From: Blautia sp. Marseille-P3201T
GTDB taxonomy: Bacteria; Bacillota; Clostridia; Lachnospirales; Lachnospiraceae
Assembly: GCF_900120295.1 (NCBI RefSeq)
Contig: NZ_LT635469.1
Span: 62,001 to 126,000 of the forward strand
Direction: 5' to 3'
Length of the DNA: 64,000 nt
Under the pieces are notes generated by a model that did no database searches, was not told where the DNA came from, and saw only the letters and a list, made by a program, of their open reading frames with translations. The position numbers and the translations under genes were made by a program. Of this stretch, positions 29,742-40,256 are shown in pieces (positions within the stretch are counted from its first letter, which is position 1; every line of letters begins with the position of its first letter).

Positions 29742-31514
29742 GTGGCCATGAGCAAAGGTATAATTAAAAAAGTAGCAGGTCCGCTGGTTATTGCAGAGGG
29801 CATGCGTGATGCAAATATGTTTGACGTTGTTCGTGTTAGTAATCAGCGTTTGATCGGTGAAATCATTGAAATGCATGGAGATGAAGCATCTATTCAGGTA
29901 TATGAAGAAACTTCAGGACTTGGACCGGGAGAACCGGTAGAATCTACAGACGCTCCATTGTCCGTTGAATTGGGACCAGGTCTTATTACCAGTATTTATG
30001 ATGGTATTCAGCGTCCATTAGATGATATTATGAAGGTTTCAGGAACAAATTTAAAAAGAGGCGTAGAAGTACCTTCTTTAAAGAGAAACCTGAAATGGAA
30101 TTTTGTTCCTACTGTGAAGGTGGGGGACAGTGTTGAAAATGGTGATATTATCGGTACTGTTCAGGAAACTATTGTAGTAAACCATAAGATTATGGTTCCT
30201 TATGGAATGAGCGGTACAATTAAAGAGATTAAAGCAGGAGAATTTACTGTTGAAGAGGTAGTTGCAGTCATTACAACTGAAAATGGTGATGAAGAAATTA
30301 CAATGATGCAGAAATGGCCGGTTCGTAAAGGTCGTCCATATCTGAAAAAACTTCCACCGGAAATGCCTCTTGTAACAGGACAGCGTGTAGTTGATACTTT
30401 CTTCCCAATTGCTAAGGGTGGTGTTGCTGCTGTTCCGGGACCTTTCGGAAGTGGAAAAACAGTTATTCAGCATCAGCTGGCAAAATGGGCTGAGGCTGAT
30501 ATTGTAGTTTACATCGGCTGCGGTGAACGTGGAAATGAAATGACAGACGTATTAAATGAGTTCCCTGAATTAAAGGATCCTAAGACAGGCCAGTCTCTGA
30601 TGGAGAGAACCGTGCTTATTGCAAATACTTCCGATATGCCGGTTGCTGCTCGTGAAGCATCTATTTATACGGGTATTACAATTGCAGAGTACTTTAGAGA
30701 TATGGGCTATTCCGTTGCATTGATGGCAGACTCTACATCACGCTGGGCAGAGGCGCTCCGTGAAATGTCAGGTCGTCTGGAAGAAATGCCTGGTGAGGAA
30801 GGATATCCTGCATACCTTGGTTCTCGTCTGGCACAGTTCTATGAAAGAGCCGGACATGTAATTTCTCTTGGTCAGGACAAGAGAGAAGGTGCTCTGTCTG
30901 TAATCGGAGCAGTATCTCCTCCGGGCGGTGATATTTCAGAACCTGTATCTCAGGCTACTCTTCGTATTGTTAAAGTATTCTGGGGATTGGACTCCTCTCT
31001 TGCATATAAGAGACATTTCCCGGCAATCAACTGGCTGACAAGTTATTCTCTGTATCTTGATAATATGGAGAAATGGTTTAATGAACAGGTGGCTCCGGAC
31101 TGGATGGCAGGACGTCAGAAGATGATGAGTCTTTTGCAGGATGAGGCAGAGCTGGAAGAAATCGTTAAGATGGTTGGTATGGATGCATTATCTGCAGGAG
31201 ACCGTCTGAAAATGGAAGCAGCTCGTTCTATTCGTGAAGACTTTCTTCATCAGAACTCTTTCCATGAAGTAGATACTTACAGCTCCTTAAAGAAACAGTA
31301 TCTTTTAATGAAGCTGGTAGTTGCGTATTATGAGCAGGGCGCAGAAGCTCTGGCAAATGGAGCTAATATTCAAGATTTAGTAAAACTTGAAGTTCGTGAA
31401 AAAATCGGACGTTTCAAATATGTATTAGAAGAAAATTTGGAAGAAGAATATAAAGCTATATTAGAACAGCTTGCAAAAGAAATTTCCAATGTATTAGGGA
31501 AGGAGGACTTCTAA
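29742..31514 (+). CDS. ntpA: V-type ATPase catalytic subunit A
   Basis: This 590-aa catalytic subunit has Walker A GPFGSGKT (233-240), the GERGNEM motif with catalytic Glu, the Walker B region [17 protein letters not shown] and the non-homologous insertion (about 115-190) characteristic of A subunits. GTG 29742 or ATG 29748 could be the start; AGGTGAT fits the GTG. It forms the A3B3 head with ntpB, whose start overlaps this stop. Confidence 0.96.
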   Translation: MAMSKGIIKKVAGPLVIAEGMRDANMFDVVRVSNQRLIGEIIEMHGDEASIQVYEETSGLGPGEPVESTDAPLSVELGPGLITSIYDGIQRPLDDIMKVSGTNLKRGVEVPSLKRNLKWNFVPTVKVGDSVENGDIIGTVQETIVVNHKIMVPYGMSGTIKEIKAGEFTVEEVVAVITTENGDEEITMMQKWPVRKGRPYLKKLPPEMPLVTGQRVVDTFFPIAKGGVAAVPGPFGSGKTVIQHQLAKWAEADIVVYIGCGERGNEMTDVLNEFPELKDPKTGQSLMERTVLIANTSDMPVAAREASIYTGITIAEYFRDMGYSVALMADSTSRWAEALREMSGRLEEMPGEEGYPAYLGSRLAQFYERAGHVISLGQDKREGALSVIGAVSPPGGDISEPVSQATLRIVKVFWGLDSSLAYKRHFPAINWLTSYSLYLDNMEKWFNEQVAPDWMAGRQKMMSLLQDEAELEEIVKMVGMDALSAGDRLKMEAARSIREDFLHQNSFHEVDTYSSLKKQYLLMKLVVAYYEQGAEALANGANIQDLVKLEVREKIGRFKYVLEENLEEEYKAILEQLAKEISNVLGKEDF

Positions 31515-32887
31515 TGCCGAAAGAGTATAGAACAATACAGGAAGTTGCCGGACCTCTTATGTTGGTTCGTGGCGTTGAAAATGTTCACTTTGATGAGTTA
31601 GGTGAAATTGAACTGGCAAATGGCGAAACACGCCGCTGCCGTGTTCTTGAAATTGATGGAAGTAATGCTTTAGTACAGCTTTTTGAAAGCTCTACAGGTA
31701 TTAACCTTTCTAACAGTAAAGTACGTTTCCTTGGAAGAAGTATGGAACTTGGCGTATCTGAGGATATGCTGGGTCGTGTTTTTGATGGTCTGGGTCGTCC
31801 GATTGATGATGGTCCGGAAATTTTGCCGGATGCCAGAATGGATATCAATGGTCTTCCAATGAATCCAGCTGCAAGAAGCTATCCGGAAGAGTTCATTCAG
31901 ACAGGAGTTTCTGCTATTGATGGTCTGAATACATTGGTTCGTGGACAGAAATTACCTATTTTCTCAGCATCAGGTCTGCCTCATGCACAGCTTGCGGCGC
32001 AGATTGCAAGACAGGCAAAAGTACGCGGTTCAGGAGAGAACTTTGCCGTTGTATTTGCCGCTATGGGTATTACATTCGAGGAAGCGAACTTCTTTACAGA
32101 GAGTTTTAAAGAAACAGGTGCTATTGACAGAACAGTGTTATTTATCAATCTGGCAAATGACCCTGCTGTTGAGCGTATTGCAACACCGAAGATGGCTCTT
32201 ACTGCAGCTGAATATCTTGCATTTGAAAAAGACATGCATGTATTGGTTATTCTGACGGATATTACTAACTATGCAGATGCTCTTCGTGAGGTATCAGCAG
32301 CTCGTAAAGAGGTTCCGGGACGTAGAGGATATCCTGGTTATATGTATACAGACCTTGCTACTATGTATGAAAGAGCCGGACGTCAGAAAGGTAAAAAGGG
32401 AAGTATTACTATGATACCAATTCTGACAATGCCTGAAGATGATAAGACACATCCAATCCCTGACTTAACGGGATATATTACAGAGGGACAGATTATTCTG
32501 AGCCGTGAATTGTATCGTAAAGGTGTTACACCTCCGATTGATGTATTGCCGTCTCTTTCCCGTCTGAAAGATAAAGGTATTGGTGAAGGAAAGACAAGAG
32601 CAGACCATTCTAACACGATGAACCAGCTTTTTGCAGCTTATGCGCGAGGCAAAGAGGCAAAAGAATTAATGGTTATCTTAGGAGAGGCAGCTCTTTCAGA
32701 TATTGATATTATTTATGCGAAATTTGCAGATGCATTTGAGCAGGAATACGTTTCTCAGGGTTATATGACAAATCGTGATATTGAAGAAACTTTAAGAATT
32801 GGCTGGAAATTGCTTTCTATCCTTCCAAGAAGTGAGCTGAAACGTATTGATGATAAGTTCTTAGATGAGTATTACGGAAAATTCTAA
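31514..32887 (+). CDS. ntpB: V-type ATPase regulatory subunit B
   Basis: This 457-aa non-catalytic nucleotide-binding subunit of the head has the family signatures [15 protein letters not shown] and [16 protein letters not shown], and a modified P-loop without the Lys typical of subunit A. Its start codon shares one base with the ntpA stop (TAATG). Length is normal. Confidence 0.96.
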   Translation: MPKEYRTIQEVAGPLMLVRGVENVHFDELGEIELANGETRRCRVLEIDGSNALVQLFESSTGINLSNSKVRFLGRSMELGVSEDMLGRVFDGLGRPIDDGPEILPDARMDINGLPMNPAARSYPEEFIQTGVSAIDGLNTLVRGQKLPIFSASGLPHAQLAAQIARQAKVRGSGENFAVVFAAMGITFEEANFFTESFKETGAIDRTVLFINLANDPAVERIATPKMALTAAEYLAFEKDMHVLVILTDITNYADALREVSAARKEVPGRRGYPGYMYTDLATMYERAGRQKGKKGSITMIPILTMPEDDKTHPIPDLTGYITEGQIILSRELYRKGVTPPIDVLPSLSRLKDKGIGEGKTRADHSNTMNQLFAAYARGKEAKELMVILGEAALSDIDIIYAKFADAFEQEYVSQGYMTNRDIEETLRIGWKLLSILPRSELKRIDDKFLDEYYGKF

Positions 32888-32923
32888 AGGAAGAGTCTGT
32901 GATAAAAAGAAAGAGGTGATATT

Positions 32924-33595
32924 TTGGCATCTACGCAGGTAACACCTACCAGAATGGAGCTTACCCGTTTAAAGAAGAAGTTGGTTACAGCTGTAAAAGG
33001 GCATAAGCTTTTAAAGGACAAACGTGATGAGCTTATGCGTCAGTTTCTTGATCTGGTAAGGGAAAACATGGCATTGCGCCAGAAAGTAGAGGCAGGGATT
33101 TTATCAGCGAACAAGAACTTCGTCATCGCAAAAGCAGGTATGTCTGAGCAGATATTAAATACAGCTTTAATGTCTCCGAAGCAGGAGGTCTATCTGGAAG
33201 CAGGGAAGAAGAATGTTATGAGTGTTGATATTCCGGTTTTTGAAACAAAAACCAGAACAGCTGATGCAAATGATATTTATTCTTATGGCTTTGCTTTTAC
33301 TTCCGGAGATTTGGATGGAGCAGTAAAATCTCTTGCAGATATTCTGCCGGATATGCTTAGGCTTGCAGAGGTTGAAAAATCCTGTCAGTTAATGGCTTCT
33401 GAAATTGAGAAAACACGACGCAGAGTAAACGCTCTGGAGCATGTTATTATTCCGGAAACTCAGAAAAATATTAAATATATTACTATGAAATTGGATGAAA
33501 ATGAAAGAAGTACACAAATTCGTTTGATGAAGGTAAAAGATATGATGTTGGAAGAAGCACATCATTACAAAGAAAGAGAAGCTATGGTGGAATAG
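32924..33595 (+). CDS. ntpD: V-type ATPase subunit D (central shaft)
   Basis: This 223-aa rotor-shaft protein has two long helices at the N- and C-terminal ends (VTPTRMELTRLKKKLVTAVKGHKLLKDKRDEL-type start; ARRRVNALEHVIIPE-like motif near 180). The start is TTG after GAGGTGAT. It is the last gene of the operon, before a strong terminator. Confidence 0.94.
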   Translation: MASTQVTPTRMELTRLKKKLVTAVKGHKLLKDKRDELMRQFLDLVRENMALRQKVEAGILSANKNFVIAKAGMSEQILNTALMSPKQEVYLEAGKKNVMSVDIPVFETKTRTADANDIYSYGFAFTSGDLDGAVKSLADILPDMLRLAEVEKSCQLMASEIEKTRRRVNALEHVIIPETQKNIKYITMKLDENERSTQIRLMKVKDMMLEEAHHYKEREAMVE

Positions 33596-33635
33596 AATAA
33601 TGAAAAAGAGGGACTGTCAGGAAATGGATAGTTCT

Positions 33636-33682
33636 AAAAAGGGACAGTTGTGACTTGTATGGATCACAACTGTCCCTTTTTT
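33636..33682. terminator. Bidirectional terminator of the V-ATPase operon and the LacI-kinase gene
   Basis: A perfect 13-bp stem GGGACAGTTGTGA/TCACAACTGTCCC (33641-33653, 33664-33676) is flanked by AAAAA and TTTTTT, so it can work in both directions. Confidence 0.88.
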
Positions 33683-33692
33683 ATCAATTATT

Positions 33693-35603
33693 TTAATTAT
33701 CTAACGTTAGAAGCGATGGTTCTGTCATTTTAATATGATTTTCTAAGGAAGTTCTGTCAATCAAAGCTGGTACTACACCGGTTCTGGAAATACAAAATCC
33801 CGCTGCATGTGTTGCAATCTTTACTGCATTTAAAAGTGAATATCCTTCGGTTAAATAGGAGGCTAAGGCTGCGATAAAAGCGTCCGCTCCTCCTGTAGAG
33901 TCGATAGAAGGGAAATCAGCAGCAGGGAAATAACCGGAAAAATCTGTTGTTTTTACATAAGAACCCTGATGCCCTAAAGTGATGATAATAACCGGACATC
34001 CCTGCTGATAAAAGTAATCTGCCTGTTGCTCTACAGTGCTTTCAGAAGGACATAAAAGTGCAGCTTCGCGTTTATTGGGAACAAATATATCTGCGTTTTT
34101 TAAAAGTTGAGCAGGCAGCACCTTTAATGTGGCGGGTTTTATAATGTTTTTTGCATGGTGTGAATGGGCTGTTTTAGCGGCTTGAATGCAAGTATCCATA
34201 GGAATTTCTGTGGAAATTAGGCAATAACCGCAGCCATCAAATAAATGTTCTCTTGCTAGAATATCCTTGGGAGATAAAGTTTTGTTGGCACCGGGGAGAA
34301 CTGTGATGCAGCTTTCAGCATCTTTTTGTACGTGAATATATGCTTTTCCAGTGCTGGTGTTTGAGTTTCTGCGTATTCCATGGGTCAGAATATGCTCCTT
34401 TTTTAAAGTATCATAGATAATTGTTGAGTCATAATCATTTCCGATTTTTCCGATTAAAATTACTTCTCGTCCAAGACGCGCAGCACCAATTGCCTGATTT
34501 GCTCCTTTTCCACCAAGAGAAATGCAGGAAGCAGTAGTGATAGTAGTGCTTCCTGAGCTTGGAAGCTCATCCACTGTCAGAGTAATATCTGTATTAATAC
34601 TTCCTACAGAAATAATTTTTTTATAGCGGCAGGAAGGAGGGGCATTTAAACTTTCTTCATGGTCTAAAGTGAGATTTTCTGAGGTAAAAAGTGTAAATTC
34701 AGGTTCATTTAAATTTTCACAGGCTGCAATTAAATGGTAGCAGACTTTTTCTCCGAAAGCCTCATAGGGAATTTGCAGAGAAGAAATTCTAGGGAAACAG
34801 ATGTCATCTCCGGCATCTTCTCGAAGACTTATAAGAGATAAATCTGAAGGAATATGGTAATGAAAGTTTTTTACTTTTTCATAGAGAGAAAGAGCAGCCT
34901 CAAAGTGGGTGCTGACAATTCCTGTAAAGCCTTGCAGGGAAATCTGAGTATAAAAATCAGGATCTGTAACAAGAAGCTTCATATCCTCAGAATAGGGAAT
35001 TTCATTGTCAAAAAGACATTTTTTAAATCCTTCAAATACCATTTTTGAGCGAAAACTTCCGGGTTTTGTCAGGCAGGCAATGTGTGTGTGGCGGTAATCC
35101 AAAAGTTTTTGAGCAGCAAGATATCCCATCTGCATGAAATCCAGACAGTGAGAGGTATCAGGAAGGGAGGAGTTGATGTAAGAAACAGCAATATTCTGTT
35201 CCTGAAAGTAATGTTCATATTGAATACTGTTTTCATTTATTGGTTCCCAGATGACACCATCCACATGATGTTTGCACAGTGCAGTAATATGCTTCAATTC
35301 CTTTTCTTCAGAGTCCATACTGTCGCAAAGAAGAATATTGTAGCCGTGCTTTTGCGCCATATCCATAATGCCTTTTAACATTAAGTTTAGTAAAGTGGTA
35401 TGTCTTAAAAGAACACCAATGATAAAAGTTTTTGCATTGGAAATGTTTTTGGCTGCTCCATAGGGAGTATAGTTATATTCTTTTACAATTTTCAAGACAC
35501 GATTACGGGTTTCGATATTTATGTTATCTGCTTTGTTGTTTACAATTTTGGAAACGGTTGAAATGGAAACACCTGCCAGATTGGCAATTTCTTTGATAGT
35601 CAT
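33693..35603 (-). CDS. LacI-type regulator fused to a PfkB/ribokinase-like kinase
   Basis: This 636-aa fusion has a LacI helix-turn-helix at 1-50 (TIKEIANLAGVSISTVSKIVNN), a LacI/PBP1 effector domain (about 60-325) and a complete PfkB sugar kinase (about 335-636). The kinase has GGKGANQAIGAARLGRE and the catalytic loop DSTGGADAF; the base Asp is kept but the usual GAGD is GGAD. It is divergent from rbsK and a nucleoside hydrolase, so it probably senses ribose or a nucleoside and represses them. Whether the kinase is active or only a sensor is open. The stop is 11 bases from the shared terminator. Confidence 0.9.
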   Translation of the reverse strand: MTIKEIANLAGVSISTVSKIVNNKADNINIETRNRVLKIVKEYNYTPYGAAKNISNAKTFIIGVLLRHTTLLNLMLKGIMDMAQKHGYNILLCDSMDSEEKELKHITALCKHHVDGVIWEPINENSIQYEHYFQEQNIAVSYINSSLPDTSHCLDFMQMGYLAAQKLLDYRHTHIACLTKPGSFRSKMVFEGFKKCLFDNEIPYSEDMKLLVTDPDFYTQISLQGFTGIVSTHFEAALSLYEKVKNFHYHIPSDLSLISLREDAGDDICFPRISSLQIPYEAFGEKVCYHLIAACENLNEPEFTLFTSENLTLDHEESLNAPPSCRYKKIISVGSINTDITLTVDELPSSGSTTITTASCISLGGKGANQAIGAARLGREVILIGKIGNDYDSTIIYDTLKKEHILTHGIRRNSNTSTGKAYIHVQKDAESCITVLPGANKTLSPKDILAREHLFDGCGYCLISTEIPMDTCIQAAKTAHSHHAKNIIKPATLKVLPAQLLKNADIFVPNKREAALLCPSESTVEQQADYFYQQGCPVIIITLGHQGSYVKTTDFSGYFPAADFPSIDSTGGADAFIAALASYLTEGYSLLNAVKIATHAAGFCISRTGVVPALIDRTSLENHIKMTEPSLLTLDN

Positions 35604-35642
35604 AAGAAGACGTCACCTCACTTGTGTTTAATCTTATAGAGT

Positions 35643-35671
35643 ATTATTCACTATCTGCAATTATTTGTCAA
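35643..35671 (-). promoter_or_regulatory. Promoter of the LacI-kinase fusion gene
   Basis: On the minus strand, TTGACA (35671-35666), a 17-base spacer and AATAAT (35648-35643) lie 40 bases before the start codon. Confidence 0.6.
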
Positions 35672-35884
35672 TAAAGGTTCTTCTCCTTTTTTTCTAATGG
35701 AAAAGGTCTTCTGGAGAAGTTGGCAATACAAAAATAGAGGACGCATGGAACTATTTATTTATCGTCAGTCCCTAGGTGTGAGAGTGTTAAAAAATACTCT
35801 TTTATATTTTTGATGTAATTATGTATATTATGCGCAAAAATACACATATAAAAATATGAAAAAGTACAAAATATACAATTATAC

Positions 35885-35948
35885 TTGACGGAAAAAGAAA
35901 ATAGTGATATATTTCTGATAAAGAAAATAGTTTAGGAAAATATTTTCC
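35885..35948 (+). promoter_or_regulatory. rbsK promoter and palindromic operator candidate
   Basis: TTGACG (35885-35890), a 17-base spacer and TATATT (35908-35913) make the promoter. A perfect 14-bp palindrome GGAAAATATTTTCC (35935-35948) lies 22 bases downstream of the -10, a position where a LacI-family repressor would block transcription. The divergent LacI-type gene is the obvious candidate (inference). Confidence 0.55.
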
Positions 35949-35970
35949 CAATATAAAAGGAGAGAAAATA

Positions 35971-36900
35971 GTGAGTAATATATTAGTAGTTGGAAGCCTG
36001 AATATGGATTTTGTAATTAACGTAAAGAAAATGCCACTTTCAGGTGAAACAATTTTGGGAGAAGATGTAAATCTTGTTCCGGGAGGAAAAGGTGCAAATC
36101 AGGCATATGCTGTAGGAAAGCTGGGTGGCAAGGTTGAGATGCTAGGTGCAGTAGGAAATGATTTGTATGGAAAGATGCTGATAGAAAATCTTCAAGATGT
36201 AGGTGTGGGAACATCCGGTATAGAAGTTATTCCGGGAACACCTACAGGAAACGCTTTTATCAGTGTTGATGAAGAAGGGGAAAATAGTATTATTGTTGTT
36301 CAGGGAGCAAACAATAAGCTGACAACACAAATGATTGACAGGCATTTAAAGCTTATTGAAGAAGCCGATATTATTATTATGCAGCTGGAAATTCCCCTTG
36401 AAGTTGTGGAATATGTAAAAGTTTTGGCAAAGGAGAAGGGAAAGAAAGTTATTTTAGATCCAGCTCCTGCGCAAAAAGATTTGTCAGAACAGTTTTTAAA
36501 AGGTTTCAATATTGTGAAACCTAATGAAACAGAGCTTCAGACTTTAACAGGAAAGAAACTTGAAACAAAAGAGGAATTGATTTTAGGGGCTAAGGAATTA
36601 TTAGAAAAAGGAATTCAAACAGTCATTGTTACTTTGGGCGGAGACGGGGCTTTGCTTGTCACAAAAGACAGAGAAGAGTATTTCAAAGCTCAAAAAGTAA
36701 CAGCAATTGATACAACTGCCGCGGGAGATTGCTTTACTGCCGCATTGGCATTGGCATTAAGTGAAGGAAAGGATTATGCTGAGGCAATTGGATTTGGGAA
36801 CAGTGTGTCGGGAATTGTGGTGACACGAAAAGGAGCACAGACTTCCATACCTACAATGGAAGAAGTGATAGAAAAAATGAAGAAGGAGGAGAAAGAGTGA
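35971..36900 (+). CDS. rbsK: Ribokinase
   Basis: This 309-aa PfkB-family kinase phosphorylates D-ribose to ribose-5-phosphate. The two signatures are present: GGKGANQAYAVGKLGG (about 37-52) and DTTAAGDCFTAAL (about 247-259, catalytic Asp in AAGD). NMDFVINVKKMPLSGET near the start is typical of ribokinase. GTG start after GGAGAG. Its stop overlaps the start of the nucleoside hydrolase by 4 bases, so ribose freed from nucleosides is passed straight to it. Confidence 0.93.
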   Translation: MSNILVVGSLNMDFVINVKKMPLSGETILGEDVNLVPGGKGANQAYAVGKLGGKVEMLGAVGNDLYGKMLIENLQDVGVGTSGIEVIPGTPTGNAFISVDEEGENSIIVVQGANNKLTTQMIDRHLKLIEEADIIIMQLEIPLEVVEYVKVLAKEKGKKVILDPAPAQKDLSEQFLKGFNIVKPNETELQTLTGKKLETKEELILGAKELLEKGIQTVIVTLGGDGALLVTKDREEYFKAQKVTAIDTTAAGDCFTAALALALSEGKDYAEAIGFGNSVSGIVVTRKGAQTSIPTMEEVIEKMKKEEKE

Positions 36901-37862
36901 AGAGACCAATAATTATTGATTGTGACCCGGGTGTGGATGATGCCTTAGCAATTATTTTAGCACTGAAACATTCTGAGTTAGAGTTAAAAGCTGTATGTAC
37001 AGTATCAGGAAATGGAGATATTGATAATACTACACAAAATGGATTAAAGGTGCTGTCTTTATGCGAGAGAGAAGATATTCCCTTGTACAGAGGCTCGGCA
37101 AGAGCACTAAATGACAAACAGCCAGATACAGTGCCTGCATTTGGCAATGATGGATTGGGGGGATATGCGTATACAATCGAAACCGAAAAACAGGAAGAAG
37201 CAAAAAATACGGTTGATTTTTTGATAGAAACTGCAACAGAACATCCAGGAGAAATTACATTGTTTGCTATAGGACCTTGTACAAATATTGCAAAGGCAAT
37301 TCGAAAGGATCCAGAATTTCCTAAAAAAATCAAACAGATTATTATTATGGGAGGGGCAAAATATACAGGAAATATGAGTCCGGTAGCGGAATATAATTTT
37401 TGGGCAGATCCATTAGCAGCAAAAGAAGTACTAAATGCAGGATTTCAGGATGCTGTTATGATAGGACTTGATGTCACAAATAAAATTGCTTTAGGTGCAG
37501 ATATTCGAGAAATATTGAGAATTTTCAATACGAAATTATCTAATTTCCTTTACAATGTTACTCGAGTGGGAGTAGAAGACAACTGGGAGACAAGAAAAAA
37601 ACCAGTAGCACCAATGCATGATGTTTTGACTGTAGCATATTTTATTGATCCGTCTATTTTAACTTTAAAAAAGGCCAATATCGATGTTATTACAGATGGG
37701 ATTGGAAGAGGTCAATCCATTGTAGATATCAACGGACACTGGAATGACGGAAAGTGTAATGCATGGTATGCAGCAGAAGTTGATGTGAATAAGTTTTACA
37801 GATTATTATTAACAACTATATTTGAAGATAAAAAAGAAGAGATATTAGAATATTTAGGCTGA
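36897..37862 (+). CDS. Ribonucleoside hydrolase (IunH/RihA family)
   Basis: This 321-aa enzyme splits nucleosides to base plus ribose. The calcium-binding motif DCDPGVDDALAI (8-19) is intact, as are IMGGA (about 148-152), EYNFWADPLAA and MHDVLTVAYFID with its conserved His. GTG start overlaps rbsK (GTGA). With ribokinase it makes a nucleoside salvage pair. Pyrimidine versus purine preference cannot be told from the sequence. Confidence 0.92.
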   Translation: MKRPIIIDCDPGVDDALAIILALKHSELELKAVCTVSGNGDIDNTTQNGLKVLSLCEREDIPLYRGSARALNDKQPDTVPAFGNDGLGGYAYTIETEKQEEAKNTVDFLIETATEHPGEITLFAIGPCTNIAKAIRKDPEFPKKIKQIIIMGGAKYTGNMSPVAEYNFWADPLAAKEVLNAGFQDAVMIGLDVTNKIALGADIREILRIFNTKLSNFLYNVTRVGVEDNWETRKKPVAPMHDVLTVAYFIDPSILTLKKANIDVITDGIGRGQSIVDINGHWNDGKCNAWYAAEVDVNKFYRLLLTTIFEDKKEEILEYLG

Positions 37863-37886
37863 TAGCTTTGAAGGGAGAGGTTACTG

Positions 37887-37928
37887 TGAAAGAAAGTAGA
37901 GGACAGCCAACAAATGGCGTACTTTAAT
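37887..37928 (+). pseudogene. Short leftover of a gene start, probably the ECF S-component
   Basis: GGGAGAGG is followed 6 bases later by GTG 37887, opening MKESRGQPTNGVL and then a stop as decayed IS110 sequence takes over. Good start signals in the right operon position suggest the first codons of a lost transporter gene. The gene is not identifiable from so few residues. Confidence 0.3.
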
Positions 37929-37972
37929 AAGCTGTCTTATGGCAGCCTTTGAAAAATTATTATTTTGAAAAG

Positions 37973-39098
37973 CTAGGAAGCTAATTGTGATTCGGAAAGA
38001 ATTCCTTCTCTGATGAGCAGTTTCTTAGCCTGTTTGATAGCCTTTTCCTTTTGCTTTTCTTTCAAAGGTTCAGGTATATCAATCTTGTATAAATCGGTCG
38101 GATTCCACGGCTGCATGAGCGACTTGCACCAATGCAGGTTTGAGGTAGACACCGGCACGTGTTATCCTGACAGATTTCTTCTTACCAGCAGATTCATTGT
38201 TGCCGGGAGTCAGTCCTGCCCAACAACAGAGGCGTTTGGAATTAGAAAACGGAGTCATATCGGTACCAATCTCGGAGATAACAGTAATTGCACTGTTACG
38301 GTCAACACCCGGAATGGTACACAGTAACTGGACAGCATTTTCATAAGGGGCAATCAAAGAATCAAGCATAGTGTCTATATCATTGATTGTAGATGTGATA
38401 TAATCCAGATGTGCGCGGACGAGGCGCATACGGTATTTTTGGGAATCGGTCATCTGATACCCTTCGATGGATTCAATGACACTGTCAGACTTTTTCTTTA
38501 GGGAACGGAGAAGTCTGGAAGCTATTTCTTCGTGGTTGATGGAATTGTCGGATCGTTCAATCAGGTAGTCAATAACAGATGTAGCTGATTTCCCAAAGAT
38601 ATCGGAAACAACCGAATCTAATGCGACATTACAGACAGTAAGCGCATTCTGATATCTGTTCTTTTCGCTGGTACGGCAGGAAGTCAACTTGTAATGATAT
38701 CTTGTGAATTCACGCAAGATACGGATTGGTTTACAAGGGAGATAGCTCCCAGGAACCAGACCTAATCGAAACAAATCCCCAATCCATTTGGAATCTTTTG
38801 TATCATCCTTGTTACCTTTGACTGCTTTTACCCATTTGGGGTTGGCAATAGTGACGTTGATATCGTCTTCCAAGAGATTGAATACAGGAACCCAGTATTT
38901 ACCGGTAGATTCCATACAGACATCCCGACATTGGTTTTCAATCAGCCAATTTTTGAATTGCAGGATCGAATTGTTGAAGGTGGAGAAACGTTTCTTTTGG
39001 TAAGAAGGTTCTACTCCGGAAATGGTTTTAATGATTGTGGCAACGAGAAAAGATTTGTGAACATCGACGCCACAGCAGGTTTGATAAACAACTTTCAT
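37973..39098 (-). pseudogene. Decayed IS110-family transposase
   Basis: The main frame (start ATG 39098, GGAG 8 bases upstream) has the DEDD/RuvC-like start CGVDVHKSF, CMESTGKYW and ANPKWVKAVKGNKDDTKDS, and the C-terminal Transposase_20 part (LLCTIPGVDRNSA...CCWAGLTPGNNESAGKKK). It stops at 38079 just after QVAHAAV. The rest of the family's C-terminus (WNPTDLYKIDIPE...) continues in another frame to 37973. About 40 residues expected between the two are missing, so an internal deletion with frameshift has inactivated it. Confidence 0.85.
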
Positions 39099-39360
39099 GG
39101 TCAAAACTCCTTTCAAAGTGAGATAAAGAAGCCATTGACTGCTCCACCACACATTTAACAGAGAAGTTAAAACAATTCTTACTGTACGGTCTAAAAGAGC
39201 CACTTATTTGTGCTTGAAAGATGGAACTCACACTGATTATTATGCTGTCTAAAACCGAAGAAAGTCTTTACGACTCACCTCCCCGTGCTTTGTAGTATAA
39301 CTTCTTTAACAATTATTTTATCAGTAACGTGGGGGATTAAAAGACTTTCATTACTATTTG
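39099..39360 (-). other. Non-coding left end of the IS110 element (possible bridge RNA locus)
   Basis: About 260 bases upstream of the transposase hold no gene. In IS110-group elements such as IS621 this left-end non-coding DNA encodes the bridge RNA that pairs with donor and target. I see no decisive loop pairings by eye, so this is a location-based suggestion only. Confidence 0.3.
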
Positions 39361-39393
39361 TGCCGCCGACTTGGCGGCGGAATGGAGATTATT

Positions 39394-40241
39394 ATGGGTT
39401 ATATAGAACTTAAAAATGTTACATATACATATCCCCTCGCTAAAGAACCAAGCATTAAAAATATTACTATTTCTCTGGAAAAAGGAAAATTTTATGCAAT
39501 TGTAGGAGCGAATGGAAGTGGAAAAACTACTCTGTGTAATATTATTCGTGGGTTTATTCCAGGATTTTTTCAAGGTGAGATGGAAGGCGAGGTAATTTTA
39601 GAAGGAAAATCTTTACAACAGTATACAATGGGAGAATTGGCACCAAAGATTGGCTATGTTTTTCAAAATCCTTTTAACCAGATTACAGGAGCCAGAGATA
39701 ATGTATATGAAGAAATTGCCTATGGCTTAGAAATTTAGGTGTGGAAATCGAAAAAATAAAAGATACAGTATCAAAGGTTATGGAATTAACGAATACTGCA
39801 TATTTAGCAGAAAAAAATCCCTTTGAGCTGTCAGGTGGGCAGCAGCAAAGAGTAGCGCTGGCATCTGTTCTTGCTTTAGAACCAGATATTTTTGTAATTG
39901 ATGAGCCTACATCGCAGCTTGATCCAAAAGAAACGGAAAGAGTTTTTGACATTATTGATAAGATGAAAAAAATGGGAAAAACGATTATTCTGGTGGAGCA
40001 TAAAATTGAGTTAATTGCAGAATATGCAGATGAGGTTCTGGCATTGGAGGAGGGAAAACTTATTCGACATGGAGAAAAACATGAGGTTTTGTCAGATTTG
40101 TCTTTATTAGAACGAGATATTGAACTTCCTCAGTCAGTAATTTTAGCAGATGAACTGCGGAAACAGGGTATTTCTATTGCTGAAAAGGTTATTACAAAAG
40201 CAGAAATGGTGCATCAGCTGAAGAAAACTATAAACAGATAG
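39394..40241 (+). pseudogene. ecfA1: ECF transporter ATPase, frameshifted
   Basis: Two abutting frames make one ATPase of about 282 aa. The first (39394-39738) has Walker A GANGSGKTT and Q-loop YVFQNPFNQITGARD. The second (from 39741) has LSGGQQQRVALASVL, Walker B IFVIDEPTSQLD and the H-loop VEHK. The break is at 39730-39735, where GAAATTTAG should read GAAAATTTAGG: one A is missing from an A-run. It is either a true frameshift mutation or a sequencing error. Start ATG 39394 follows GGAG by 6 bases. The S and T membrane partners are not in the locus. Confidence 0.85.
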
Positions 40242-40256
40242 TAAGGAGGATAAAAG

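Noticed and set aside
36851-37333. 160-aa minus-strand frame over the nucleoside hydrolase
   Set aside because: Antisense shadow of a gene with intact calcium-site motif.
39725-39745. Programmed frameshifting in the ECF ATPase
   Set aside because: No slippery heptamer with a downstream stem is evident, and family members are single-frame; a deletion or sequencing error is simpler.
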